From [Clostridium] scindens ATCC 35704 (lineage in GTDB: Bacteria > Bacillota > Clostridia > Lachnospirales > Lachnospiraceae): a stretch of 64,000 nt of DNA. The translations under genes and the position numbers were made by a program. Positions 56,661 through 64,000 of the stretch are shown here, in pieces (the stretch's first letter is position 1; each line of letters begins with the position of its first letter). The stretch spans positions 1,057,501-1,121,500 of the forward strand of contig NZ_CP036170.1 of the NCBI RefSeq assembly GCF_004295125.1, read 5' to 3'. A model generated the notes under the pieces. That model saw nothing but the letters and a program-made list of their open reading frames with translations, made no database searches and had not been told where the DNA came from.

Positions 56661-59489
56661 ATGGCAGAACCGATTTTAAGCGGCTATCTTTCCAATCTTG
56701 GGAAGTACACCGAGGGCAGACCCGCGGGCGAATGGGTGACATTCCCCACGACTGCCGAACATCTGAAAGAAGTCTTTGACCGTATCGGGATTGACTTCAA
56801 GCACTATGAGGAATGGCATTTCACAGAATTTCAATCCACTATCCCCGGCTTGACGGAGCATTTAAGCGAGTATTCCCACCCCGACGAGCTGAACTATTTA
56901 GGGAAGCTCTTGGAAATGCAGTTTGACGACGACCGGGAGAAATTCATTGCAGCCATTGAATACGGCGACCATGCCGACAGCTTACAGGACATTATCAACC
57001 TTGCACAGAACCTTGACTGCTACTGGATTTATCCGTCCGTCCACAATGAAGAAGAATACGGGCGTTATCTGGTTGATGAACTGGAAGAACCGGAACTTCC
57101 CGAAGAAGCGAAAAAGTATTTCATGTATGAGGAATACGGGCGGGACGCTTCCATTAACGACGACGGTATGTTTACCGAAAAGGGCTATATCTACAACAAC
57201 CGCAACACCTTTACAGAATGGTACGACGGGCGCGACGTGCCGGAGGAATACCGGGTAACGCCGCAGCCCCCGCAGCCGGAAAGACCCGACCCGTCAAAGG
57301 TAGAAATGGACGCAGCCGCGCCGGGGCAGAGAACGGCGCAGACCGCAGAGCAGCCACAGGAGCCGCGCCCGGTTATCCCTATCGTGCTGACGAGCGAGAA
57401 GCCCGCCGAAAAGCTCAAAGAGATTACCGACCGTCTGGAACAGGGTATTGCGGAACTCTTTGACAGCGAGCGTTACCGGGAATATCTGAAAGTCATGTCA
57501 AAATTCCATAATTACAGCTTCCGAAACACCGTCCTTATCGCCATGCAGAAGCCGGACGCTTCCCTTGTGGCGGGCTTTTCCGCTTGGAAGAACAACTTTG
57601 AACGAAACGTGATGAAAGGGCAAAAGGGAATTAAAATCATTGCTCCGTCACCCTATAAAATCAAACAGGAAATGCAGAAAATCGACCCGCACACGCAGAA
57701 GCCCGTTATCGGCAAGGACGGGAAGCCCGTCACCGAGGAAAAGGAAGTCACCATACCCGCCTACAAGGTGGTATCCGTCTTTGACGTTTCCCAGACCGAG
57801 GGAAAGGAGCTGCCGGACATTGCGGTTGACGAGCTGACAGGCGACGTTGACCGCTACAAGGATTTTTTCGCAGCCCTTGAAAAGACTTCCCCCGTTCCTA
57901 TCGCCTTTGAGAATATCGAGGGCGGCTCTCATGGCTACTACCACTTGGAGGACAAGCGCATTGCTATCAACGAGGGCATGAGCGAATTACAGACCTTAAA
58001 GACCGCTATTCACGAAATCGCCCATGCGAAGCTGCACGACATTGACCTCAACGCGCCAAAGGACGAGCAGCAGCCCCACGTTGACCGCCGCACCCGCGAA
58101 GTCGAAGCGGAAAGCGTCGCCTATACTGTCTGCCAACATTACGGGCTTGACACGTCGGACTACTCTTTCGGCTATGTCGCCGGGTGGAGCAGCGGGCGGG
58201 AGCTGTCCGAGCTGAAAAGCTCCCTTGAAACGATACGCAGCGCAGCCGCCGAGATTATCAATTCCATAGACGAGAACTTAGCGGAGCTGCAAAAGGCACA
58301 GGACAAGGAGCAGACCGCCGGACAGGAGCAGCCCACCAGAGAGGGACAGGAAGCCGCGCCGGAGAAGCCGGAGCCGGAAGCAGCCGCACCGGGAAAATCC
58401 GGCGCACAGGAAAAAGCGGGCGCAGCCCCGAAAGAAGCCTTTACCCCGGAAACGATTTACAGAGTGCGCCGGAACCCTTACAGCGACAGCCGGGAAAACA
58501 GCTACCTCTTGCAAGCCTATGTGACACAGGAGAACGGGCGGGCGAAAATGGGCGACGTGCTTTATACGGGAACGCCGGAGAAATGCCGCGAGCTTATGGG
58601 GCAGCTCAAAAGCGGCGAGCTGACCGAGGGCGACGTGAAGCAGCTTTACGCAAAGGCACAGGAAACGGCGCAGACCGCCGGACAGGACAAAGACACCTTT
58701 TCCATTTACCAGATAAAGGGCGGGGACGAAACAAGGGATTTCCGCTTTGAGCCTTACGACCGCCTGCAGGCGGCGGGGAATGTGGTTGACAGGGCGAACT
58801 ATGAGCTTGTCTATTCCGCGCCCCTTGCGCCGGAAACTTCCCTTGAAGATATTTACACCTGTTTCAATATCGACCACCCCAAAGATTTTAAGGGACACAG
58901 CCTTTCCGTTTCCGACGTGGTAGTGCTTCATCAGGACGGACAGGACGCGGCGCATTTCGTTGACAGTGTAGGTTTTCGGGAAGTGCCGGAGTTTTTACAG
59001 GAGCAAAAGCAGCTTACCCCGGACGACTTGGAAACGGGCGAAACTGTCAAGACACCGAGGGGGACTTTCCATGTGACCGCCATGAGCCGGGAGCAGATAG
59101 AAGCCGCCGGATATGGCTTTCACCACCAGTCGGACGACGGAAAGTATCTGATTATGGGGAATGGGACGCGGGCGTTTGCCGTTGCCGCAGAACAGGCGCA
59201 GCGGGACAATCCCTTGAAAACCGCCGAGCAGACCACAGAGCAGAACGGGAACATGATTGACGGTATCATCAACAACACCCCCACCGTTGACGAACTGGAA
59301 GCAAAGGTAAAGGCGGGCGAGCAGATTTCCCTTGTTGACCTGGCTAACGCTGTCAAAGCCGACAAGGAGCGCGGCAAGGGAGCGAAGCCGGAAAAGAAAC
59401 CCTCTATCCGGGCGCAGCTTAGAGCCGACAAGGAAAAGGCACAGAAGAAAAACGCAAAGCAGAAGTCACAGGACTTGGAAAGGAGCTGA
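56661..59489 (+). CDS. ardA: multidomain anti-restriction protein: ArdA + ArdC-like zincin + YodL + DUF4316
   Basis: A 942-residue protein. The N-terminal ArdA domain is about 1-170 (ILSGYLSNLGKYTEGRPAGE, a DNA-mimic anti-restriction fold rich in Asp/Glu). The ArdC-like part is about 255-530, with HEIAHAKLHD as zinc motif at about residue 450 and a later EAESVAY. A Gln/Glu/Pro linker and YodL-like repeats are about 610-790. The DUF4316 tail holds PTVDELEAKVKAGEQISLVDL and PSIRAQLRADK. ATG 56661 has AAAGGAGCGAACAA upstream. It likely shields incoming ICE DNA from restriction by two routes. Confidence 0.85.
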   Translation: MAEPILSGYLSNLGKYTEGRPAGEWVTFPTTAEHLKEVFDRIGIDFKHYEEWHFTEFQSTIPGLTEHLSEYSHPDELNYLGKLLEMQFDDDREKFIAAIEYGDHADSLQDIINLAQNLDCYWIYPSVHNEEEYGRYLVDELEEPELPEEAKKYFMYEEYGRDASINDDGMFTEKGYIYNNRNTFTEWYDGRDVPEEYRVTPQPPQPERPDPSKVEMDAAAPGQRTAQTAEQPQEPRPVIPIVLTSEKPAEKLKEITDRLEQGIAELFDSERYREYLKVMSKFHNYSFRNTVLIAMQKPDASLVAGFSAWKNNFERNVMKGQKGIKIIAPSPYKIKQEMQKIDPHTQKPVIGKDGKPVTEEKEVTIPAYKVVSVFDVSQTEGKELPDIAVDELTGDVDRYKDFFAALEKTSPVPIAFENIEGGSHGYYHLEDKRIAINEGMSELQTLKTAIHEIAHAKLHDIDLNAPKDEQQPHVDRRTREVEAESVAYTVCQHYGLDTSDYSFGYVAGWSSGRELSELKSSLETIRSAAAEIINSIDENLAELQKAQDKEQTAGQEQPTREGQEAAPEKPEPEAAAPGKSGAQEKAGAAPKEAFTPETIYRVRRNPYSDSRENSYLLQAYVTQENGRAKMGDVLYTGTPEKCRELMGQLKSGELTEGDVKQLYAKAQETAQTAGQDKDTFSIYQIKGGDETRDFRFEPYDRLQAAGNVVDRANYELVYSAPLAPETSLEDIYTCFNIDHPKDFKGHSLSVSDVVVLHQDGQDAAHFVDSVGFREVPEFLQEQKQLTPDDLETGETVKTPRGTFHVTAMSREQIEAAGYGFHHQSDDGKYLIMGNGTRAFAVAAEQAQRDNPLKTAEQTTEQNGNMIDGIINNTPTVDELEAKVKAGEQISLVDLANAVKADKERGKGAKPEKKPSIRAQLRADKEKAQKKNAKQKSQDLERS

Positions 59490-59492
59490 CCC

Positions 59493-60446
59493 ATGCCGGA
59501 ACAGAGCAAATTTGAAAACATGGATTTGTTTGCTTCCCTTGAAGCGATTATGAAGCAGAACACAGGCTTTTACCAGAGCGACTTAGACATTGACAAAGAG
59601 ATTATCGCAAAGGCGGCGGCAAGCCCCCACAGGGAGGACAAAACACTTTTGTGGTTCTGCCGCCCGTCCGGGACGCACTGTTTCCGGGAGCGCGACGTTT
59701 TCCTCAAAGACACCGCGCCCCACAACACATGGCGTTTCTACATGGAGCAGACAAGCGACCGCGTTCTTGCCTATGCAATCGAGCTGACGGGAAAGGAGCG
59801 CGGGAAAATCAAGGGCAATCTGTACGAACTGGACTACTCTAAACATTATGAGCGCGTCAAGGAAAAGGAGCTGCCCGCCGATACGGTGAAGCTGATTTAT
59901 GAGCATGGGGAAAGGGTACAGGAAGCCGGGAGATATTTTGACGGAACCCCAGACCCGCAGCTTGGGAAATTTGAACGCTTTGAAGCCGTACCCAACGACC
60001 CGGACGCGCTGCAATCGCTCTTACAGGAAGAACGGCGCAGCCGGGAGCAGCTTTCGCCGGGGGATTTCAAAATGCATATCGCAGCTTTGCGGGACGGGCT
60101 GATTGAAACGGAAGCGCGGCGCATTGTGCGGGAAATGAAGCGGCATTACGAGCCGAACAGCCCGAACAAGACCCATTTCATGGCAGAGCTTTCCCCGGCG
60201 TTCATGCGGCTTGCAGCCACAAAGGACACTGACCGCCTTTTCTCCATGCTGCCCTACAAGACCCTTTCCTTTTCCAAAATCGAGGGCAGACATGGGACGT
60301 ATGCGCTGATTGACAAGGGGGAGAACCGGGACAGGGAGATAAGGAAGCCCCGCCCCTCTATCCGGGCGCAGCTTAAAGCAGACAAGGCAAAGACCGCCCC
60401 GAAAAAGGCGGCGGCAAAAACAAAAAATCACGATATGGAGGTATGA
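59493..60446 (+). CDS. conserved ICE protein of unknown function
   Basis: A 317-residue soluble protein (FENMDLFASLEAIMKQNTGFYQSD start; LLWFCRPSGTHCFRERDVFLKDTAPHNTW). It ends with RKPRPSIRAQLKADK, the same tail motif as the preceding fusion protein (PSIRAQLRADK), so the two may share a binding partner. AAAGGAGCTGACCC precedes ATG 59493. Similar proteins are common on Tn1549-like elements, but I cannot name a function. Confidence 0.7.
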   Translation: MPEQSKFENMDLFASLEAIMKQNTGFYQSDLDIDKEIIAKAAASPHREDKTLLWFCRPSGTHCFRERDVFLKDTAPHNTWRFYMEQTSDRVLAYAIELTGKERGKIKGNLYELDYSKHYERVKEKELPADTVKLIYEHGERVQEAGRYFDGTPDPQLGKFERFEAVPNDPDALQSLLQEERRSREQLSPGDFKMHIAALRDGLIETEARRIVREMKRHYEPNSPNKTHFMAELSPAFMRLAATKDTDRLFSMLPYKTLSFSKIEGRHGTYALIDKGENRDREIRKPRPSIRAQLKADKAKTAPKKAAAKTKNHDMEV

Positions 60447-60448
60447 GC

Positions 60449-60655
60449 ATGATTAGACTGACTGTTGAAGAAACAAACCTTTTGAGCATTTACAACGAGG
60501 GCGGCAAGCGGGCTTTGATTGAGAATGTCAACGCCGCGCTGCCCTACATGGACGCGGATATGCGGGAGCTTGCAAAGCGCACCCTTTCCAAAGTGGACGC
60601 TTTGACCGAAGCGGAATTTGCAGAGCTTCCCATTTACGCCGCTGATGAAGTATGA
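60449..60655 (+). CDS. transposon-transfer assisting protein (TTRAP family)
   Basis: A 68-residue protein (MIRLTVEETNLLSIYNEGGKRALIENVNAALPYMDADMRELAKRTL pattern) matching the TTRAP family (transposon-transfer assisting). ATG 60449 is preferred to 60443 because GGAGG then has a 7-base spacing. It overlaps the next gene by ATGA. Confidence 0.85.
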   Translation: MIRLTVEETNLLSIYNEGGKRALIENVNAALPYMDADMRELAKRTLSKVDALTEAEFAELPIYAADEV

Positions 60656-61017
60656 ACGGGGTTAAGCGGCTGACGCCGCCCCAGAGCCGGAAAGTCAACG
60701 CCCTTGTGCGCCGGACGTGCTGCAATTATGATAACGGGAACTGTATCTTACTGGACGACGGGGACGAGTGCGTATGTCCGCAGCTCATTTCCTATTCGCT
60801 TCTCTGCAAGTGGTTCCGGGTTGCGGTGCTTCCCGCCGACAGGCTGCTTTATGCGGAGCTTTACCAGACAGGGGATAAGAAGAAATGTACCGAGTGCGGC
60901 GCGTTCTTTGCGTCAACCTCTAACAGTGTCAAATACTGCCCCGTCTGCCGGAAACGTATCACCCGCAGACAAGCCGCCGAGCGCATGAGGAAAAGACGCG
61001 CCCCTGTTACGCAGTAG
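60652..61017 (+). CDS. cysteine-rich VLP-domain protein
   Basis: A 121-residue protein with CCNYDNGNCILLDDGDECVCPQ and CTECGAFFASTSNSVKYCPVCRK, two cysteine sets likely to bind zinc. It fits the Cys_rich_VLP family at the end of Tn1549-like transfer operons. Its stop codon TAG is part of the 13-bp end of the 114-bp element B. Confidence 0.85.
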   Translation: MNGVKRLTPPQSRKVNALVRRTCCNYDNGNCILLDDGDECVCPQLISYSLLCKWFRVAVLPADRLLYAELYQTGDKKKCTECGAFFASTSNSVKYCPVCRKRITRRQAAERMRKRRAPVTQ

Positions 61018-61118
61018 GCGCGGAAAATCCCTTGATTTACAGGGCTTTCCGGGCGTGAAAATCGGATAGGCGATACTTTATACCTTTACCCCCAAAAATG
61101 GCGTTCTACTGCGTAACA
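61005..61118. repeat. 114-bp element B with 13-bp inverted ends
   Basis: TGTTACGCAGTAG (61005-61017) and CTACTGCGTAACA (61106-61118) are identical to the ends of element A (38831-38944), in the same orientation and with exactly the same total length. The interiors are diverged. It overlaps the last five codons of the final ICE2 operon gene. Confidence 0.75.
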
Positions 61119-61144
61119 TTCACGAAAACAGCACCCATAAAAAG

Positions 61145-61190
61145 ACAGGGCGCGGAAGTCATATACTGGCTTCCGCGCCCTGTTCTTTTT
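61145..61190. terminator. bidirectional terminator at the end of the ICE2 operon
   Basis: ACAGGGCGCGGAAG (61145-61158) pairs with CTTCCGCGCCCTGT (61170-61183), a 14-bp perfect stem. TTCTTTTTTT follows on the plus strand and TCTTTTTATG on the minus strand, so it can end both the transfer operon and the opposing HTH gene. Confidence 0.9.
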
Positions 61191-61194
61191 TTGC

Positions 61195-61446
61195 CTATCT
61201 GACATTTCCCTTTTCCATTTCTTCAAGCGGGAACTGCGGGAGGGCTTCTATCAGCTTCTTTGTGATGGACTGGCGCATATCTTCGTTGATTTCCTGTTTC
61301 GTGCTTCCGTCCGGCTGTCTGACCGCTACCGTCGATAGCCTGTCGATTTCGTCCTTGTAGCACTCCACGACTTTCTCCACCGCCCATTTTTCCCCGGCAA
61401 CGGCGGCGCGTATGGTTTCATATTCCGGCATTTTCTGGTTTTCCAT
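61195..61446 (-). CDS. HTH_16-type conjugative-element protein
   Basis: An 83-residue protein from ATG 61446 (AGAGGAGCGTTGAGC upstream). YETIRAAVAGEKWAVEKVVECYKDEIDRLSTVAVRQPDG fits the helix-turn-helix conjugative transposon-like family (Tn916 Orf7-like). It usually works beside a sigma-like factor to control element genes. It follows the relaxase gene 63 bp downstream. Confidence 0.8.
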   Translation of the reverse strand: MENQKMPEYETIRAAVAGEKWAVEKVVECYKDEIDRLSTVAVRQPDGSTKQEINEDMRQSITKKLIEALPQFPLEEMEKGNVR

Positions 61447-61509
61447 GCTCAACGCTCCTCTGCTTTTTGATAGCCCTATCATAGCACAGCGGCGGGGATT
61501 TTGCTATCC

Positions 61510-62534
61510 TTATCCGCGCTCTGTTCCCTTTTCCCGTTCCGGCTGCCTGTCTGCCTGTAAAATGCTGTCAATGTTCTGCTTGATAATATCGTATTCCCGG
61601 ACTTTCTTTTTCAGCTTCCCATAGTCGGCATAAAGGGCTTCTTTCTGCGCTTGGAGGGCTTCATATTCCGATTGCAGCGCGGCAAGGTTCGGGAGCTTTG
61701 CAATGCCCGCCGCTTTCAGCGACCTTGCGGCGGCTTCATGTAGGATAATCGCCTGTTCCTGTCCGGCGCGGTACTTCTCCCTGTTCCTTGCCTTGCGGTA
61801 TGCGTCATAGACGGGCTTTGTCTTTTGGTAGGTGGAAACATTCTTGATAAGCACCGCCATGTCCGCAAGCCGCTTTTCCGCGTCCTTCAATGCGTCTGCC
61901 GCCTGTCCGCTTTCCGCTGCCATTTCTTCAATCCGGCTGACTAAATCCGCGTACTGTTCAATCTTATGTTCCGTCAAGAAATTCATGGTCTTTGCTGCCT
62001 GTTTCAGATTGTGGATTTTCGCCCACTGTTCATAGCCCTTACTCTGCGCCGCCTTGATACTGTTCTCAATGTCGATAAGCAGCGAAACGCCGCGCTGCTC
62101 TCTGGGGGCTTTCGCCGCCTTTGCCCGTCTGCCCGCTATCCGTTCCCTTATGGCTTCCTCTGTATAATCCGCGCCGAGGGTTTTAAGACGGGTGAAGCGT
62201 TCCTGTCCGGGGGCGCGGCATGACACATATTTCCCCGGCTTTATCTCATAGCCCGCCGCCTGTAACCGCTGCAACAATTCCTCAAAACTGGAAACTTGGG
62301 GGATAAGCGCGTCAACGGCAATCTTTAGCTTGCCTTTCCAACTTGTACCCGTCTTTTCTGCCTGGTACTCCGCATAGCTCTTTCCCTTGCTGCCCTTGCC
62401 GGGAACGACGACGGACAAGCCATTTTCCCGACACAGCTTGTCGCTCATGTTCCGTATGCCGTAATAGCTCCTTTTGTTGGAATTATATTTGCGGTGGTCT
62501 ACGAAATTTACGGCGCAGAAAATAATGTGGTGGA
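61510..62534 (-). CDS. ICE2 relaxase, 3' exon
   Basis: The C-terminal 341 residues of the relaxase. It opens with (x)HHIIFCAVNFVDHRKY, the histidine metal-binding motif III, right at the intron border (about 62534/62535). LCRENGLSVVVPGKGSKGKSYAEYQ then follows, with a long coiled-coil C-terminus. The first visible ATG (62448) is internal. The 5' exon lies beyond the right edge, behind the intron. It nicks oriT of ICE2, and the gene can only work after splicing. Confidence 0.85.
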
Positions 62535-64000
62535 GTAGGGAAGCACCGCCTTGTCACATTGCTGTGATAGGTTTGCGCCACCCTCTCCGGGAACCGTACG
62601 TACCCCTCTCGGAGTATACGGCTCTGTTACTGCTCGTTCAGACAAAACTCACTTTTTGTGGATAATACTGCGGTGGCAATCCCTGCACACCACAAGCGTT
62701 TTTCTGTGTTTGGCAATCATTGCGATTTCCCACCGTTCCTTGCCTTTGAGATTTTTGAGTTTGTTAATGTGGTGAACCTCGTAATGGTCGCTCTCTGTCG
62801 TTCCGCATAACTCACAGACCTTTGCTTTCAGCCGGTTTTCAAGGGTATTGACTGCGTATCCGTAGACAACGGCAGCATTGCTGATGTAATCCGTAGCAGG
62901 GCCCTTGCCTTTGCAGTCGGCGTAATTTGCGAAGTAACGCCTTTTGTTTCCCTGCTTCGTTTCATAGGGTATACCCCATTTTCCTGTGCCATCATTAAAC
63001 TTGTCAATGGTTTTGGATAGGCTGGTTTTATGCTTTGAAGCAAGGGTTTTTAAGCAACTGTATTCCATAAGGTAGGCAAGATAGTGCAGCTTGCAAAAGT
63101 TGCTTGCCATACCATAATAGTTGCATATTCCTCTTAACTCCGCATTGTATACTGAAACGATTTCTAAGTCTGTGAGCCCAACCAGATATTTCCGATGAAC
63201 TGGAAACATGGAACCATCTTTCTTCTGTATCGCCACACCTTTAGTGAAAACGAATTGACGGATTTTATCGTTAAGTGGCACCAACAGTTCTACACCCCCA
63301 TTGAGGGTACGCATTTTTACATGACCGGGGCCACCCCGCTTTATTTTTCCGCTTCTGCGCACACGCACATCATAGCCTAAGAACCTTGCACATTTACTGC
63401 TATGGGTTATGAGCGTTTTATCTTCACTGAGTTCCATTTTCAGTGTATCTCCGATAAACTCGGCCAGTTTGCTCTTAATCCATTGACAGTCCTCACGGTT
63501 TCCCTTGACTGCTATTAGAAAATCATCCGCATACCGAACATATTTCAGTTTTTTGTCGGTCTGCGCAGTGCAGGGAATGGTCATCAGTTTCTGACGTTTG
63601 GGCTTATACTCTGCCAGCACCATTTCCCTTTCCTCACCTGTTACTTTCGTCAAGCGGTGGGATAGCCGTTTGATTTCATTGTGCAGCTCTCGGTATTCAG
63701 GTGTGATTTGTCCCACTCCGGGCGTGTCAAATTCGGATTTCAACTTCATTACAAACTTGTCCAATTCATGCAGGTAGATGTTGGCGAGTAGCGGAGAAAT
63801 GATACCGCCTTGCGGTGTACCGCTGTACGTCTTATGGTACTGCCAATTCTCTAAATATCCTGCTTTTAGGAATTTGTAAATCAGCTTGGTTATCCGAGCG
63901 TCCTTGATTTTATTGTTCAGCAAGCCTACAAGAACAGCGTGGTTGATGTTGTCAAAGCAACCTTTGATGTCGCCTTCAACAAACCAACGCGTACCGTTGA
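62535..64000 (-). mobile_element. group II intron in the ICE2 relaxase gene (5' part outside window)
   Basis: The 3' end lies at about 62535 (…CCCTAC before the exon TCCACCAC). A domain V hairpin (AGCCGTATACTCCGAGAGG on the minus strand) is at about 62590-62625. The reverse transcriptase gene runs off the right edge. The exact last base is uncertain by a few positions because exon 1 is not visible. Confidence 0.85.
62649..64000 (-). CDS. ltrA: group II intron reverse transcriptase/maturase, partial
   Basis: Open from the right edge to the stop at 62649 (about 449 residues visible). WFVEGDIKGCFDNINHA, SGTPQGGIISPLLANIYLHELD and the catalytic VRYADDFLIAVKG mark the RT domain. The X domain and a C-terminal HNH (CELCGTTESDHYEVHHINKLKNLKG; RKTLVVCRDCHRSIIH) follow. 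It is a different lineage from the ICE1 intron enzyme, although both carry the HNH domain. It looks intact where visible. Confidence 0.92.
   Translation of the reverse strand, partial: NGTRWFVEGDIKGCFDNINHAVLVGLLNNKIKDARITKLIYKFLKAGYLENWQYHKTYSGTPQGGIISPLLANIYLHELDKFVMKLKSEFDTPGVGQITPEYRELHNEIKRLSHRLTKVTGEEREMVLAEYKPKRQKLMTIPCTAQTDKKLKYVRYADDFLIAVKGNREDCQWIKSKLAEFIGDTLKMELSEDKTLITHSSKCARFLGYDVRVRRSGKIKRGGPGHVKMRTLNGGVELLVPLNDKIRQFVFTKGVAIQKKDGSMFPVHRKYLVGLTDLEIVSVYNAELRGICNYYGMASNFCKLHYLAYLMEYSCLKTLASKHKTSLSKTIDKFNDGTGKWGIPYETKQGNKRRYFANYADCKGKGPATDYISNAAVVYGYAVNTLENRLKAKVCELCGTTESDHYEVHHINKLKNLKGKERWEIAMIAKHRKTLVVCRDCHRSIIHKK

Larger units (their letters stand above)
38690..64000 (+). mobile_element. 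ICE2 (Tn1549/CTn-like ICE), right end outside window
   Basis: A GC-rich block of plus-strand transfer genes (38971-61017) plus a minus-strand HTH gene and relaxase. The synteny is that of Tn1549/CTn-type clostridial elements. The left limit is placed where recombinase homology stops (about 38680-38690). Whether ICE2 is inserted into the recombinase gene or the recombinase is a decayed part of ICE2 cannot be settled here. Integrase and right end are not visible. Confidence 0.7.

Noticed and set aside
1-64000. CRISPR array, tRNA or rRNA genes
   Set aside because: No regularly spaced short direct repeats with unique spacers, and no cloverleaf or rRNA-like stretch, were noticed on reading; the repeats found are explained above.

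Overview
The window reads as mobile, accessory DNA from a low-to-mid GC Gram-positive anaerobe, most likely a gut Clostridia member (Lachnospiraceae or Oscillospiraceae). The reasons are strong AGGAGG-type ribosome binding sites, frequent TTG/GTG starts, Clostridium-type conjugative transposon genes, two LtrA-type group II introns and an absence of rRNA, tRNA and housekeeping genes. Composition is mosaic: the IS91-type element, the immunity-gene block and the Shedu-like gene are AT-rich, the minus-strand conjugation module is intermediate, and the plus-strand module is clearly GC-rich.

Region 1 (1-15.6 kb) is cargo. It starts with the 3' end of a UvrD-like helicase and a small sigma-70-like gene. 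An IS91-family element follows, whose empty site survives in a second copy of the locus. Next is a minus-strand operon, 9902 to 3199: ECF S-component, EcfT, double EcfA, two half ABC transporters of the YbtPQ/IrtAB kind, and a DtxR/MntR-type repressor. It is preceded by a perfect 20-bp palindrome and a divergent AraC regulator, which suggests metal-regulated siderophore or metal-complex uptake. A second copy of the sigma/repressor segment, with the repressor broken, follows. Then come a MATE efflux pump, a TetR regulator and a SAM methyltransferase that share ATGAAT-N3-ATTCAT operators, and an XRE regulator.

Region 2 (15.6-37.0 kb, genes on the minus strand) is the transfer module of a first integrative conjugative element (ICE1). 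In transcription order it holds a helicase C-terminus, immunity-gene cassettes, TOPRIM primase, PcfM-like protein, an oriT-like inverted repeat, DUF3789, MobC, relaxase, PcfB, a degenerate ArdC-like protein, VirD4, Maff2, VirB6, PrgI, VirB4, DNA methylase, a small protein, class B sortase and a lysozyme/CHAP hydrolase. virD4 is split by a complete 2,516-bp group II intron, and removing it restores the reading frame exactly. Between helicase and primase lie three immunity-type cassettes separated by duplicated ends of these same two genes. This looks like stepwise accretion of polymorphic-toxin immunity genes.

Region 3 (37.0-64.0 kb) begins where a large serine recombinase gene abuts the severed helicase gene. 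The recombinase itself lacks its catalytic N-terminus. A second, GC-rich ICE (ICE2) follows on the plus strand: replication-initiator-like protein, DUF5348, PcfB, VirD4, an IS110 insertion, Maff2, VirB6, PrgI, VirB4, methylase, CHAP protein, DUF4315, DUF4366, a Shedu-like defence gene on the opposite strand, topoisomerase III, a giant ArdA-ArdC-YodL fusion, TTRAP and a cysteine-rich protein. On the minus strand are an HTH protein and a relaxase split inside its metal-binding motif by a second group II intron that runs off the right edge. Two related 114-bp elements with identical 13-bp inverted ends bracket the ICE2 operon. The overall picture is nested mobile elements carrying uptake, efflux, immunity, anti-restriction and defence cargo.
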